Positions 1-9,619 of a DNA stretch of 64,000 bases are shown here, piece by piece. The notes beneath the pieces were generated by a model, which ran no database searches, was not told the DNA's origin, and was given only the letters and a program-made list of their open reading frames with translations. Location: NCBI RefSeq assembly GCF_012641335.1, contig NZ_JABAID010000004.1, forward strand, positions 1-64,000. The letters run 5' to 3'. Each line of letters starts with the position of its first letter. Positions within the stretch are counted from its first letter, which is position 1. The position numbers were made by a program, and so were the translations under genes. This DNA is from Novosphingobium sp. ERN07. GTDB taxonomy: Bacteria; Pseudomonadota; Alphaproteobacteria; Sphingomonadales; Sphingomonadaceae.

Positions 1-1
1 A

Positions 2-349
2 GAGCATCATGCCCGACGCGCTTGTGCAGGCGTCCGGGCCATCGTATTTAACCGCTGGACTCTCGTTATGATCGAGGGACTGCCGGGGGGCAGGTCACCG
101 AGCGTAGCGCAGGGCGTGAAGATCATAGCGCAGCATGGGCCAGTGTTCGATGCGCACTGGCTCACTGACGAGGCGATAAATTTGAAGCAGTTTCAGTCTG
201 CAGTAACGAAGCGCACCCGCGCAGTCACTGGAGATCGTGAAGCCAAGTTATTGCTGTGGGCTGCCAGCGACAGCGACCCCGGTGGAGCTTATGCAGTGTC
301 CCCAATTACCCACCAGTCAATGCGTTGGTTTTTCGGGATGCCGACATGA
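2..349 (+). CDS. hypothetical protein, 5' end outside the window
   Basis: The frame is open from base 2 to a TGA at 347-349, so the visible part (about 115 residues) may be the C-terminal end of a longer protein; an internal ATG at 68 has no good ribosome binding site. The composition is ordinary for a protein (mixed charged and hydrophobic residues, for example HWLTDEAINLKQF and KLLLWAASD), unlike the Arg/His-rich antisense frames elsewhere. I do not recognise a family. It converges on the integrase gene, with 25 bases between the two stops, so if real it would be cargo of the putative integrated element. It could also be a chance open frame. Confidence 0.33.
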   Translation, partial: EHHARRACAGVRAIVFNRWTLVMIEGLPGGRSPSVAQGVKIIAQHGPVFDAHWLTDEAINLKQFQSAVTKRTRAVTGDREAKLLLWAASDSDPGGAYAVSPITHQSMRWFFGMPT

Positions 350-374
350 CACTCTTGTGGCGCGCCTTGGCCCC

Positions 375-2174
375 TTAATCCACCAGCTTTGCATGGCCAT
401 GCAAATGCGAGAGGTCCAATCCGTAGTCTATGGCATCGACACACGGTTTGAGAACATCCGCTTCCAAGCCAAGCCCATATCGCCGACTTGTCCTCTTGCC
501 CCTCGCCCAGCCGCAAAGCTCCTCCTTCTTATCTTCGGGCACGTCTGCCCGGTCCAGCCCGCGCTTGAAGGTATGCCGGAAGGAATGAAACGTCAGCTTG
601 GGACGGCGCTCGCCTAGCTCGAAATGGCGAAGATCGCTTTCATACCACTTGGAGAACCGCGAGCTTCGATCTTTGTAACTTGAGTGCGCAGGAACCTCTG
701 GAAATAGCTCTATTTCACCTCGGCTTCGCCTGCGGGCAACCCAATCAACAAGACCGATAGCTTGAAGGACAGGGTGCAGTGGTATCTCGCGCACAGCATT
801 TTTTGTCTTGAGCTTCATGTCAGGCGTCAGGACGATGAAATGGTTTCCCTTCGGCGAAACGCGGAAATGCTCCGTGGTGAGTTGCAGTATCTCCCCGCAT
901 CGAAGGCCCGAAAACAATCCGATCAACGGTGCCCAATAGCGAGCACGGCGGATGATGTTCGGTCCTGCCCTTGAGAAGCCAACGCGGTCGTTGAGGCAGC
1001 CGGTATAAATCGGTCGCTGAAAAATTCGGCGCAATTCGTCATCTTCAAACGGGAGCTTGGCCATCGATCCATCGGGCTTGACGGCCAACGGCTTCAGACC
1101 TGCCGCATAATCCTTGGCGACATAGTCACGCTTATGCGCCCATGAGACGAACCGGGACAGTTGCGACAGATATTTGTCGAGGGTCGCCCAAGCAAGTGTC
1201 GGATCATCCTCGCCTCGCGTTGACACGATTGACGCTACGTCCTTCCCCTTTCGTATCTGATCCTCGAAATTTGGCGGAAGCAGAGAGAACGCTTCTCGAA
1301 ACCTGTCACACTCATCTGCAGTCAGCTTCCAGACCGGGTAGTCAGCACCGAAGAATGAGACAATGTGACGCAATTCAGACCGATAGCGGTCCTTCGTTTT
1401 GTCTGTAGTGGACTTGCTGAACAGGGTTGCTTGGTAGCGGTCTACTGCATCGCTCAAGGGCGTCACTATGACACCAACCGGCGAAGCCATCGGCACGCCA
1501 TTCACATATGCCGTAGGTATGGCGACACCAGCGGTCAGCGCGCTGGCAAACAGTCGGTCTGTGATCCGATCTGCATAGTCCCCTCGCATTCTTGCGAGTT
1601 CGATCCTCGTGGCCTGCGCCATCGCCCGGCGCAGGTAGTTGTGCAACAAGTTGCATGCTTCGCTTCCCGGCTCGGCGCGAAGCTTCGCTTTCCGAAGCAC
1701 CCCATATTTGGCCCCAGCAACGTCGTCGATGCCGTCGTCGGGCAAGGGGCCAGTCAACCGCGCCAGCATACCCTCAAGCTCAACGCGCCAAGCGTTGATC
1801 CGATCTTTGTCGATGTCAGCGTCAATCTGTCGCTCACAATCTAATTCCCGAACGGCATCAGCCAAAAATGCACGCGCCAGCGGCCCTGCCTGTTCGCTCT
1901 CCAGCACTGGCCAACTCTCATCGACGATGCGGCCACTCGGCGCACTACGGGAATAGATCGAGGTCGTGGGTCTAGCCGAGAACCGGCGCATCGCTTCCAA
2001 ACGGGCACCTTCGACCCGTGTCAGCGCAGTTGGATATGATGCTGTCTCAAGGCTGATCCAAATATCAGCGGGTGAGCCTTGGGCCTTCAAATGCTTTGGA
2101 CAACGCTGCCGGAAATACCAAACTGCGCTACCTTTGCGCTTTACCAATCCAGTCGGCTTTCCCACGTCGTTCAT
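375..2174 (-). CDS. tyrosine recombinase / phage-type integrase (599 aa)
   Basis: Site-specific recombinase that would insert and excise a mobile element by strand exchange through a tyrosine-DNA link. The C-terminal catalytic domain has the full set of active residues: Arg425 in GLRCGEI, His530 and Arg533 in HSFRHTF, and Tyr566 in SRRYG. The N-terminus has WYFRQRCPKHLK, typical of long integrases that begin with a DUF6538-like segment, followed by a core-binding helical region around residues 260-370. The frame stays open upstream into the tRNA gene, but those residues (MTRSGVRSP...) are translated tRNA sequence; the ATG at 2174 gives the sensible N-terminus MNDVGKPTG. It lies immediately downstream of the tRNA-Ala 3' end and points away from it, which suggests that tRNA is its attachment site. 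The region reads more AT-rich than its neighbours, consistent with transfer. Confidence 0.92.
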   Translation of the reverse strand: MNDVGKPTGLVKRKGSAVWYFRQRCPKHLKAQGSPADIWISLETASYPTALTRVEGARLEAMRRFSARPTTSIYSRSAPSGRIVDESWPVLESEQAGPLARAFLADAVRELDCERQIDADIDKDRINAWRVELEGMLARLTGPLPDDGIDDVAGAKYGVLRKAKLRAEPGSEACNLLHNYLRRAMAQATRIELARMRGDYADRITDRLFASALTAGVAIPTAYVNGVPMASPVGVIVTPLSDAVDRYQATLFSKSTTDKTKDRYRSELRHIVSFFGADYPVWKLTADECDRFREAFSLLPPNFEDQIRKGKDVASIVSTRGEDDPTLAWATLDKYLSQLSRFVSWAHKRDYVAKDYAAGLKPLAVKPDGSMAKLPFEDDELRRIFQRPIYTGCLNDRVGFSRAGPNIIRRARYWAPLIGLFSGLRCGEILQLTTEHFRVSPKGNHFIVLTPDMKLKTKNAVREIPLHPVLQAIGLVDWVARRRSRGEIELFPEVPAHSSYKDRSSRFSKWYESDLRHFELGERRPKLTFHSFRHTFKRGLDRADVPEDKKEELCGWARGKRTSRRYGLGLEADVLKPCVDAIDYGLDLSHLHGHAKLVD

Positions 2175-2264
2175 GCCCCGTGTGTAACACCTGTGGGTAG
2201 CAAGAGCGTTAAGAAAGCCCGATTTTCCGGGAGTTTTGCAGAAAACTGCGGTTCTTGACCGGGG

Positions 2265-2340
<76 letters not shown>

Positions 2341-2445
2341 GTTCCCGGTATCCCCAATCGCTGCACGACCAGGAGCGCCGCCATTAGCGCAGCGCCCCCG
2401 GCCTGCAAAGACCCCAATTGCAGATTTTTCAGCGGTTCGGGCGGT

Positions 2446-3174
2446 TCAGTGCCCTGCCCCGCCAGCCACACTTGTGGTCGCTGGCAGCGTAACAGCCGGC
2501 TGCGCTGTCGATACGGGCGTACCGTACTGCGCCTGCCAAATGGCCAGATCGTTGCGATAGACTTCATACCGGCGATAGAAATCATCGAACACGACCTCGA
2601 TACTCGGCAGGCTACGCACTGCGAACGCTTCCAGTTCGGCAGACTTTACCGCCGCGCCATCGCGCGCCACCGCGCCCACTGCATCGCAGAAATCGGTCAA
2701 CGTCGGCGGAAGGGCGAAGTGGTTGTAGACAGACGTCATATAAGCCTCACGCGGGGCAATGAATTTCGCACCGTGCTTGGCCTTGAATTCCGCATCCACC
2801 TTCTTGTTGATCGTGGCCAGCGTTTTGGCGTGGTTCTTCAGGAAGTCCTTGTACTGCGGCAGGATGGCCGCATGTTGCGGCTTGAAGCAGTTCAGCGCCG
2901 CCACGTTATAGGCCGAACGCAGGTTCCACAGCATTTGCGCCGAACTGATATTGCGGTTCAGCGAATAGCGCAGCCCATTAGCGTCGGCGGGTGGAATTGC
3001 CAGATTGTCCGATGCGTTGTTCGGCGGGCGCGGCTTGGGTGGGATCACCACGACCTTGGGCGGCGGCGGCGGCGGGGGTGGCGGCGGCGGAGGCTTTGGC
3101 GCGCATGACGCAAGGCCGATGGCCAGTGCTGTGGTAAGAACGGCTGGCGCAACAGTGCGCCGGAACTCAAACAT
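2446..3174 (-). CDS. putative lipoprotein with a 12-proline tract
   Basis: A secreted, lipid-anchored protein of unknown function (242 aa). The N-terminus is a type II signal peptide: FRR, then a hydrophobic run, then the lipobox GLASC. Directly after the Cys comes APK and twelve consecutive prolines, then more Pro/Lys, which would form a stiff extended spacer. The remaining 190 residues look globular and alpha-helical, with no family I recognise. Two starts are close together; the ATG at 3174 sits 6 bases after a GGGGGA ribosome binding site, whereas the ATG at 3180 abuts it. The Pro tract is encoded by a GGC/GGG-rich run at about 3058-3093, a slippage-prone sequence. Confidence 0.8.
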   Translation of the reverse strand: MFEFRRTVAPAVLTTALAIGLASCAPKPPPPPPPPPPPPKVVVIPPKPRPPNNASDNLAIPPADANGLRYSLNRNISSAQMLWNLRSAYNVAALNCFKPQHAAILPQYKDFLKNHAKTLATINKKVDAEFKAKHGAKFIAPREAYMTSVYNHFALPPTLTDFCDAVGAVARDGAAVKSAELEAFAVRSLPSIEVVFDDFYRRYEVYRNDLAIWQAQYGTPVSTAQPAVTLPATTSVAGGAGH

Positions 3175-3314
3175 CGGCATTCCCCCGAGAACTCGGTTTT
3201 CAAACGATCCCGATATCACGCGGCCCAATTCAATATCGGAGCCTGAACTTCGGAACCTTGCTACAAGATGAAGCAATCCTAGCGCGAGTATAGTGCCATG
3301 AGAATCCCCCGCGC

Positions 3315-3349
3315 AAAGAAAACCCGGCGAGCCGTTGCGGCCCGCCGGG
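3315..3349 (-). terminator. intrinsic terminator of the BAX-inhibitor-like gene
   Basis: On the minus strand an inverted repeat CCCGGCG/CGCCGGG (3323-3329 with 3343-3349) is followed directly by TTTTCTTT (3322 down to 3315). It lies 31 bases after the stop of the gene at 3381, as expected for a Rho-independent terminator. Confidence 0.75.
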
Positions 3350-3380
3350 CAATCTAATTCATTCCGGTTCTATCGGCAGA

Positions 3381-4124
3381 TCAGCGGCGGTCGCCCATGA
3401 ACTGCAGCAGGAACGTGAACATGTTGATGAAATCGAGATAGAGGCTGAGCGCACCCATCACGATGGCCTTGCCCGCAAAGTCGGTGCCTGCGACATAGGC
3501 ATACTCTTCCTTCAGGCGCTGTGTATCATAGGCGGTAAGGCCCGCGAAGATCAGCACGCCAAGGAAGCTGACGGCCCATGCAAGGCCCGGCGACTTGAGA
3601 AAGATGTTGATCACCGACGCAATCAGCAGGCCAAACATGCCCATGATCAGGAAGCTGCCGAAGCCCGACAGGTCCTTCTTCGTGGTATATCCGAACAGGC
3701 TGAGGCCGGCGAAAGCACCTGCGGTTGCAAAGAACGTCACCGCAATCGACGGGCCAGTGTATACGAAGAAGATCGCCGACAGCGACATGCCCATGACCAC
3801 GCTGAACGCCCAGAACAACGACTTCATCGCCGTGGTTGACAGGCGATTGATGCCAAAGCTCATCACCATGACGAACGCCAGCGGGGCCAGCGCCACGACC
3901 CAGCGCAGCGGCGTGCCGAACACGGCAGCGGCAAGGCCGGACGTTGCAAAGACCAGGGCGACGATGCCCGAAAGCAGCACGCCAGAGGCCATGTAATTGT
4001 AGATCGACAGCATGTGACGACGCAGACCCGCATCGAACACTTCGCTGCGGCCCTGGATGCCGGAAAGGCTCGGAGACGCGCCGAAGCCCGTTCCGGTGGG
4101 CCGAGGGTCGTTCCAATTTGCCAT
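3381..4124 (-). CDS. Bax inhibitor-1 / YccA family integral membrane protein
   Basis: A 247-residue membrane protein with about seven hydrophobic segments between residues 40 and 240. The C-terminal part contains GLTAYDTQRLKEEY, the conserved TAYDTQ motif of the BI-1/TMBIM family. These proteins are linked to calcium or proton leak and to control of membrane proteolysis, but the bacterial role is not settled. The start at 4124 (MANWNDPRP) is preceded by GGAG at a good distance; the longer frame to 4151 has no such site. The gene stands alone and ends in its own terminator. Confidence 0.9.
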   Translation of the reverse strand: MANWNDPRPTGTGFGASPSLSGIQGRSEVFDAGLRRHMLSIYNYMASGVLLSGIVALVFATSGLAAAVFGTPLRWVVALAPLAFVMVMSFGINRLSTTAMKSLFWAFSVVMGMSLSAIFFVYTGPSIAVTFFATAGAFAGLSLFGYTTKKDLSGFGSFLIMGMFGLLIASVINIFLKSPGLAWAVSFLGVLIFAGLTAYDTQRLKEEYAYVAGTDFAGKAIVMGALSLYLDFINMFTFLLQFMGDRR

Positions 4125-4245
4125 TTTCAAAGCTCCGTTCTGTGGCCCCAATGGCCACGTAAACGGAATATCGGCGCAACCGGTTCCGCTTTCAAGCGAA
4201 ACCGGTGCAAGAGCAGGGCAATCAATTGTAACGAATTGTTGCGGA

Positions 4246-5052
4246 TCAGGTCTTGGCGCGGGCCTGCGCCGTCATTTCGGCGCTGCGATCACGCGCGCCA
4301 CGCAAGGTATCGGTCATCAGTGATACCAGCCGCGCGTCCTTGTCGAGCACATCGATGCCCACTTGCGTCACCCCACCGGGGCTGGCGACACGGCGTGCGA
4401 GTTCGCCGGGATTGTGTTCGGATGCGGCTGCCAGCATGGCCGAACCTTCCACCATCGAAAGGGCCAGACGGTCCGCCTGATCGCGTGGCAGACCAAGCGC
4501 CGCAGCACCCTCGGCCAGTGCATCGATCACGCGATAGACGAAAGCGGGGCCAGATCCGGCAAGCGCAGTGACGAGATCCATCTGATCCTCGCCGGAAAGC
4601 CATTCGGCCTGGCCCAGCGGTGCCATCAACGCATCGGTTTCGGCACGGGCGGCAGAATCGGCATCACCCACCAGCGCGATGGGCGATTTGCCGAGCGCTG
4701 CGGCAAGGTTGGGCATCACCCGCACAATGGCCCGCGCTTGCGGGAACGCGCTGCGCAGGGTCGCAAGATCAACACCTGCTAGAATCGAGAGCAGCAACGT
4801 TTGCCGCCCAACCGAAGGCCGCACAGCCGCCGTGGCATCGGGCAATTGCTGCGGCTTGAAACCCAACAGCACGACATCGAACTCCCCCTCACCCTCTGGC
4901 GCGGTCTGCAACAGCCGCACACCCTGCGGCGCTGCTTCGAGATAGGGATCGACGACCGTGAAACCTTCAGGCGCGAAACCCCCGGCCAACCAGCCCTTAA
5001 GCATGGCACCGCCCATGTTGCCACAGCCGAATTGCAGGATGGTCTTGGTCAT
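4246..5052 (-). CDS. proC: pyrroline-5-carboxylate reductase
   Basis: Catalyses the last step of proline synthesis, NAD(P)H-dependent reduction of 1-pyrroline-5-carboxylate, in the cytoplasm. The 268-residue length is normal. The N-terminal Rossmann motif is FGCGNMGGAML (residues 8-18). The C-terminal helical domain has AGSGPAFVYRVIDALAEGA and the ProC signature region ASPGGVTQVGIDVL. It follows the YbjN-like gene on the same strand, but a 169-base gap with two palindromic repeats separates them, so co-transcription is uncertain. Confidence 0.95.
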   Translation of the reverse strand: MTKTILQFGCGNMGGAMLKGWLAGGFAPEGFTVVDPYLEAAPQGVRLLQTAPEGEGEFDVVLLGFKPQQLPDATAAVRPSVGRQTLLLSILAGVDLATLRSAFPQARAIVRVMPNLAAALGKSPIALVGDADSAARAETDALMAPLGQAEWLSGEDQMDLVTALAGSGPAFVYRVIDALAEGAAALGLPRDQADRLALSMVEGSAMLAAASEHNPGELARRVASPGGVTQVGIDVLDKDARLVSLMTDTLRGARDRSAEMTAQARAKT

Positions 5053-5114
5053 CAGCTTTGATCCTTGAGTCGCCTATGCGCGCTCAATGGCGCTGCCCCA
5101 GCGTTATCGCAAGC

Positions 5115-5198
5115 GTCCCCGCGAAGGCGGGGACCTCGTGAAATTTTACGCCAGTGTTCCGTAACAACGCTGACGCCCCGCCTGCGCGGGGGAGCGTT
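5115..5198. repeat. pair of GC-rich palindromic intergenic repeats
   Basis: Two hairpins lie between proC and the YbjN-like gene. The first is GTCCCCGC/GCGGGGAC (5115-5122 with 5127-5134, loop GAAG). The second is CCCCGC/GCGGGG (5176-5181 with 5186-5191, loop CTGC), extended by AACGCT/AGCGTT (5166-5171 with 5193-5198). The 17 bases at 5176-5192 recur exactly at 60031-60047. These resemble REP-type intergenic repeats. They could also act as processing or termination signals. Confidence 0.7.
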
Positions 5199-5221
5199 GC
5201 GCTTTGGTAGGGACGAGGCGC

Positions 5222-5725
5222 TCAAGCTTCGCCCGCAGCGTCCACCAATGCGCTGGCGAGCGCCTCGGCGGGGCTTTTGTCGCCCCACAGGATGAACTGG
5301 AACGCAGGGTAAAAGCGGTCGCACTCGTCAACCGCCGCCTCGATTGCAGCCTGCGCCTGACCGATGCTCAGCAGACCTTCATCACCCAGCATGAGGCCGT
5401 GGCGGTAGAGCAGGACCGCGCCGTTCGACCATATATCGAAGTGGCCGATCCACACCTGCTCGTTGATCAGGGCCATCAGTTCGAAGACCGCAGGCTTCTT
5501 GTCGTCAGGTATGCGAATGTCGGGCAGGCACAATATCTGCAGCACGTGATCTTCCACACGCCAGATCGCGCGCAGTTGATAATTTGCCCACGAACCCTGA
5601 ATTTCGCCGGTAACCTCATCGTCCGAGACGAATTCGCACGGCCAGCCGCGTGCCTCGAACAGCGAGGCGATCATGTCGACGGGCGCTGCCTCCTCGCGCT
5701 CGTTGTCGTCATGGCCGGTCCGCAT
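5222..5725 (-). CDS. YbjN domain-containing protein
   Basis: A 167-residue cytoplasmic protein of the YbjN family (fold related to type III secretion chaperones; molecular role unknown). It shows the family pattern: an N-terminal helix (VDMIASLFEARGW), a beta-rich centre (VEDHVLQILCLPDI) and helical C-terminal repeats ending DECDRFYPAFQFILWG. The ATG at 5725 has AGGGGA about 7 bases upstream; a GTG at 5743 in the same frame is less convincing. A ybjN-like gene just upstream of proC is, to my knowledge, a common alphaproteobacterial arrangement. Confidence 0.8.
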   Translation of the reverse strand: MRTGHDDNEREEAAPVDMIASLFEARGWPCEFVSDDEVTGEIQGSWANYQLRAIWRVEDHVLQILCLPDIRIPDDKKPAVFELMALINEQVWIGHFDIWSNGAVLLYRHGLMLGDEGLLSIGQAQAAIEAAVDECDRFYPAFQFILWGDKSPAEALASALVDAAGEA

Positions 5726-5925
5726 GGTACGTCCCCTGAACACTTGATCGGGCCTCCTCGGCTGGTCGGCCCCGGCAAGGCATGATGCCTTCCCTGCTGC
5801 TCACACCGTCAATGGAGGCAAGCACCCCTCAGCGACAATCTTGGGTTAACAGGCGGTTGGGCAAAACTCGACAACCTTGTGGGAAAGCTGTGGACAAGGG
5901 GTGAACAGCGATCTCTGACCGACGG

Positions 5926-8118
5926 TCACTTCAATGCCAGCGTATCCACTGCCTGCCCTGCCGGGCTGGTCCACTGATAACTGGAAACGCCACTTTTCTT
6001 GAGCTTGGTGACGAACTCCTGCGCCGAAGCCTCGCTTTCGAACGGCCCTGTCAGAAGGCGGAAATTGCTGCGCCACGGCGAAAGATAGGGTTTCTTGCTG
6101 CGCAGCAGTTCGGGCGCTTCCTTCACCAGACGACGCCATTCGCTGTCCATCACAGCCTTATTCGCGCCGGTCAGCACTTGCACCCAGATGCGGCTGGGGT
6201 GGCTGGGCTGCGCCTTTTTGGCCTTTGCGTCCTTTGCATCCTTGGCCGCTTTGGCGTCTTTGGCCTTGGCATCCTTGGTGCTTTTCGCATCCTTTTCGGA
6301 AGGCTTGTCCACCTCCTTCGCAGGCGTGCGCGATACATCGGTCGGACCATCGGGCCGTTCGCCACGCGGATCAGGCTTGGCCACCGGCTTTGGCGGCAGC
6401 CGCGTGATATCGACCGCAGCGACGGTGGTTGACCGTTCTTCGGCAGGCGGTTCGAAAGCCTTGAACATCAACGCGAAATCAGCCGGACGTGCTGGTTCAA
6501 CAGCGCTGGTTGGTAACGAAGTGCCGGTGACGGCGGCGGGGGTCTGCGCCAGTTGAACGGTCGATGCGGCAGGTTGTGCCGGAGGCGTTGCAACTGGCGC
6601 CGACGGCGGCGTAACCGCCGGTGTCGCCGTGCCCTGCGTCACTGCAGCGGTTGTAGCTGCAGGTGACAGTGCAACGGGCGGCGGCGCATTAACCGCTCCA
6701 GCAGTAGACCCGCCGACCCGCGCCAGATCGAAACCTGCGCTTGCAGACGGCTGCGCGCGTGGCGGCGTCTGAACTGGCACTACGGCACTGGTCTGCGCCT
6801 GCGTTGCGGGCAAAGGTGCGTTGCTGATGGGCACGCTGCTTGATGGCGGTGTGGGGGCCGGGGCCGGAGTCAGCGCGGCCGTTCGCACAGGAACCGCTGT
6901 CGACTGCACAGGTGTAGCAACCGTGCTGGCCGGAACATCACGCCGAATCGGTGGGACCGGCGGTCGTACCGTGCCGGGTGGCACATCGAGTGCGGAAAGA
7001 ACCGCCGGACGTTGGGGCGTGGCCGACGCTGGCGGTGTACTGCGGACAACTTGCGTGGCGGCGGGCTGCGATGCCGCTGATTGCGCTGTTGACGGAGCCG
7101 ATAGCGGCGCCGGCGTGCGTGGCGTAGCCTGAGCGAGCGCAACCTTGCCATCATCGCGGCCTGGACGGCGGCGCTTTTCGCGGCTGGGCTTTTCCGAAGC
7201 CGATGCGACCGATGGTCCAAGCGGCGCACCCGCCGGGATCAGGCCCGCTTCGGCTCCGCGCGGCGCACGCGGATTGAGCGCGGCATATTGCACAACGCGC
7301 GGATCATCACGCCCCATGTCCGCCGCGCGCGGAAACCGGCCAAAATTGGCAGCCGCGGCCTGCTGCGCTGGAGTCAATCGGGGCATGAAGCGCAAGTACG
7401 GCGCGATGCCCGAAGCCAGTTCCTGCGGCATTGAGGCGTAAGCGATGGCCACTGCCTCATCCGCACCATTTGTCACCGCCATCGCGAATGTGCGCGTGCG
7501 CCATGCGGCACGGTCCTGCTTTTCAATCAGCGGGGCAAGCAGCGCCTCTGCCCCGCGACGGTCGCCGGAAATGGCAAGGCTCATCGCATAACGGCGCGTG
7601 GTTTCGGCATTGGCACCACGGCTCAGCGCCACCTGATACCAGCGCTGCGCGCGTCCATTATCACCCACCAGATCATAGGCAAGCGCACGTTCGGCGGCCA
7701 TAGCGAACGTGTCGCCGCCGGCACGTTCGGCATCGTCAAACGCCCGAATAGCCTCGACCGGATTTTCATCAGCCAGATGCGCCTTACCGATCAAAGCCTT
7801 GGTGCGGGCATTGCCGGGCTGCACTTCGTCCGCACGGGTAAGAAACCCGATTGCCGCATCGCTGTCGCCCAGTTTCAACGCCGCTTCGGCAGCGTCGGAA
7901 AGCGCGGGAACATTGCGAGGATCTGTAGCAAGACGGGCCAACGCGGCATTAAGTTCGCGGCTGGGACTGGGTGCGGTGGATTGCACCACTGGCCGCGAAA
8001 CAACCGCCGGACCATCGGGATCGTCATCAACCTGTGCAAGCGCGTGGGAATACGTCGCAGCGAGGAGCAGCGAAACAGCGAGGCGCGTGCCCTGCGCGAA
8101 GGGGAAGCAATTCGTCAT
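5926..8118 (-). CDS. TPR- and SPOR-domain protein downstream of ftsZ
   Basis: A 730-residue exported protein, probably periplasmic and peptidoglycan-binding. A signal peptide covers about residues 1-28 (hydrophobic run, then HALAQ). Residues 45-240 are TPR-like helical repeats (for example AIGFLTRADEVQPGN, AIRAFDDAERAGG). A very long Pro/Ala/Thr/Val-rich linker follows (about 290-560), then a Lys/Asp/Ala-rich stretch of KDAK-type repeats (about 595-640). The C-terminal 75 residues (WVQVLTGANK to SSYQWTSPAG) match a SPOR domain, which binds denuded glycan strands at division septa. It lies 64 bases after ftsZ on the same strand, so a divisome role is likely, but it is not FtsN by order or architecture. 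Confidence 0.82.
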   Translation of the reverse strand: MTNCFPFAQGTRLAVSLLLAATYSHALAQVDDDPDGPAVVSRPVVQSTAPSPSRELNAALARLATDPRNVPALSDAAEAALKLGDSDAAIGFLTRADEVQPGNARTKALIGKAHLADENPVEAIRAFDDAERAGGDTFAMAAERALAYDLVGDNGRAQRWYQVALSRGANAETTRRYAMSLAISGDRRGAEALLAPLIEKQDRAAWRTRTFAMAVTNGADEAVAIAYASMPQELASGIAPYLRFMPRLTPAQQAAAANFGRFPRAADMGRDDPRVVQYAALNPRAPRGAEAGLIPAGAPLGPSVASASEKPSREKRRRPGRDDGKVALAQATPRTPAPLSAPSTAQSAASQPAATQVVRSTPPASATPQRPAVLSALDVPPGTVRPPVPPIRRDVPASTVATPVQSTAVPVRTAALTPAPAPTPPSSSVPISNAPLPATQAQTSAVVPVQTPPRAQPSASAGFDLARVGGSTAGAVNAPPPVALSPAATTAAVTQGTATPAVTPPSAPVATPPAQPAASTVQLAQTPAAVTGTSLPTSAVEPARPADFALMFKAFEPPAEERSTTVAAVDITRLPPKPVAKPDPRGERPDGPTDVSRTPAKEVDKPSEKDAKSTKDAKAKDAKAAKDAKDAKAKKAQPSHPSRIWVQVLTGANKAVMDSEWRRLVKEAPELLRSKKPYLSPWRSNFRLLTGPFESEASAQEFVTKLKKSGVSSYQWTSPAGQAVDTLALK

Positions 8119-8182
8119 CCAGCCGCGCTCAATACATCATTGTAGATGAAGCGGCGGCAACAGGTGCCGCCGCTCATCGCAT

Positions 8183-9619
8183 TTACTGATTGTTCTGACG
8201 CCCAAGGAAGCGCGGGATATTGAGCGATCCGCCCTCTTCGCCGTCCTCGTCTTCGCCCGCACGGCTCCCGCGCGAGAGATTGGCCATACGTTCAAACAGG
8301 GTGCTGCCGCCAGCAGACTTGGCCGGAGCAGGCTCTTCCGCACGGCCAAAGCGTGGCATCGCGGGCTGTTCCGGTGCAGGTGCGGGAGCGGCCTCAGCCG
8401 CGCCGAGAAGCAGTTCGTCGGAAGGCGGCGCTGCAGGCGCTTCTTGCGCAGCCGAGAGATCGAGCGTGAGATCGAGAGGCTCTGGCTCTGCAACCGGCGC
8501 GGGTTCGGGCGCTGCTGCAACGGGCGCAGGTTCAGCCTGCACCGGTGGTGGTGTGTAGACCGGCGCGGCAGGTGCCGCGGTCGGCACAGCTGGCCCACGC
8601 GCCGCAGCGCCGGGAAGCGAAACCGGACGCGAGGCAACCTCGGCCTGCTCGCTGCTCTGTTCGATACCGGTTGCGACCACCGAAACCCTTATCTTGCCAC
8701 CAAGATCAGGATTGAACGCCGAACCCCAGATGATGTTCGCGTTGGGATCGACCAGTTCGCGAATGTGGTTGGCGGCTTCGTCAACCTCAAGCAGTTTCAT
8801 GTCATCGCCACCGATGATGGAGATGATCACGCCCTTGGCACCTGCCATCGACACGCCATCCAGCAGCGGATTGGCAATGGCGCGTTCAGCCGCTTCGAGC
8901 GCGCGGTTCGGGCCTTCGCCCTCACCCGTGCCCATCATGGCCTTGCCCATTTCGCCCATGACCGAACGCACGTCGGCAAAGTCGAGGTTGATCAGACCCG
9001 GCATGACCATAAGGTCGGTGATCGAGCGGACGCCCTGCTGCAACACTTCGTCAGCAAGCTGGAACGCTTCCTTGAAGGTCGTTTCGGCCTTTGCCACCAG
9101 AAACAGGTTCTGGTTCGGAATGACGATCAGCGTATCGACGTGTTTTTGCAGTTCTTCGATGCCGCTTTCAGCCGCGCGCATCCGCCGCGTGCCTTCGAAC
9201 AGGAAAGGCTTGGTCACCACGCCGACAGTCAGCACGCCCTTCCGGCGCGCTGCTTCAGCGATGACCGGAGCAGCACCAGTGCCTGTGCCACCGCCCATGC
9301 CCGCGGCGATGAACACCATGTGCACGCCATCGAGCGCACGCTCAATTTCCTCAAGCGTTTCTTCGGCTGCCGCGCGACCCACTTCGGGACGTGCACCAGC
9401 GCCGAGGCCCTGTGTGATGTCTGGCCCAAGCTGGATGCGGGTTTCGGCAATGGCATTGTTCAACGCCTGCGCATCGGTGTTGACGACGATGAAATCGACG
9501 CCCTCAATCTCTGCGTTAATCATGTTTGCGATGGCATTGCCGCCTGCGCCGCCAACCCCGATCACCGTGATGCGGGGCCGCAGCTCGTCGATGGCCGGCG
9601 GTCCGATGTTGATGCTCAT
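8183..9619 (-). CDS. ftsZ: cell division protein FtsZ
   Basis: Tubulin-like GTPase that forms the cytokinetic ring. The GTPase core (about residues 10-320) contains GVGGAGGNA and the tubulin signature [12 protein letters not shown]. Residues 325-460 are a Pro/Ala/Glu-rich linker, longer than in Escherichia coli FtsZ, as in many alphaproteobacteria. The conserved C-terminal peptide that binds FtsA is present as [12 protein letters not shown]. The ATG at 9619 follows GGGAGA by 7 bases. A 195-base gap separates it from ftsA, the largest in the cluster, which makes a separate ftsZ promoter likely; no clear -35/-10 pair was found there. Confidence 0.98.
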   Translation of the reverse strand: MSINIGPPAIDELRPRITVIGVGGAGGNAIANMINAEIEGVDFIVVNTDAQALNNAIAETRIQLGPDITQGLGAGARPEVGRAAAEETLEEIERALDGVHMVFIAAGMGGGTGTGAAPVIAEAARRKGVLTVGVVTKPFLFEGTRRMRAAESGIEELQKHVDTLIVIPNQNLFLVAKAETTFKEAFQLADEVLQQGVRSITDLMVMPGLINLDFADVRSVMGEMGKAMMGTGEGEGPNRALEAAERAIANPLLDGVSMAGAKGVIISIIGGDDMKLLEVDEAANHIRELVDPNANIIWGSAFNPDLGGKIRVSVVATGIEQSSEQAEVASRPVSLPGAAARGPAVPTAAPAAPVYTPPPVQAEPAPVAAAPEPAPVAEPEPLDLTLDLSAAQEAPAAPPSDELLLGAAEAAPAPAPEQPAMPRFGRAEEPAPAKSAGGSTLFERMANLSRGSRAGEDEDGEEGGSLNIPRFLGRQNNQ

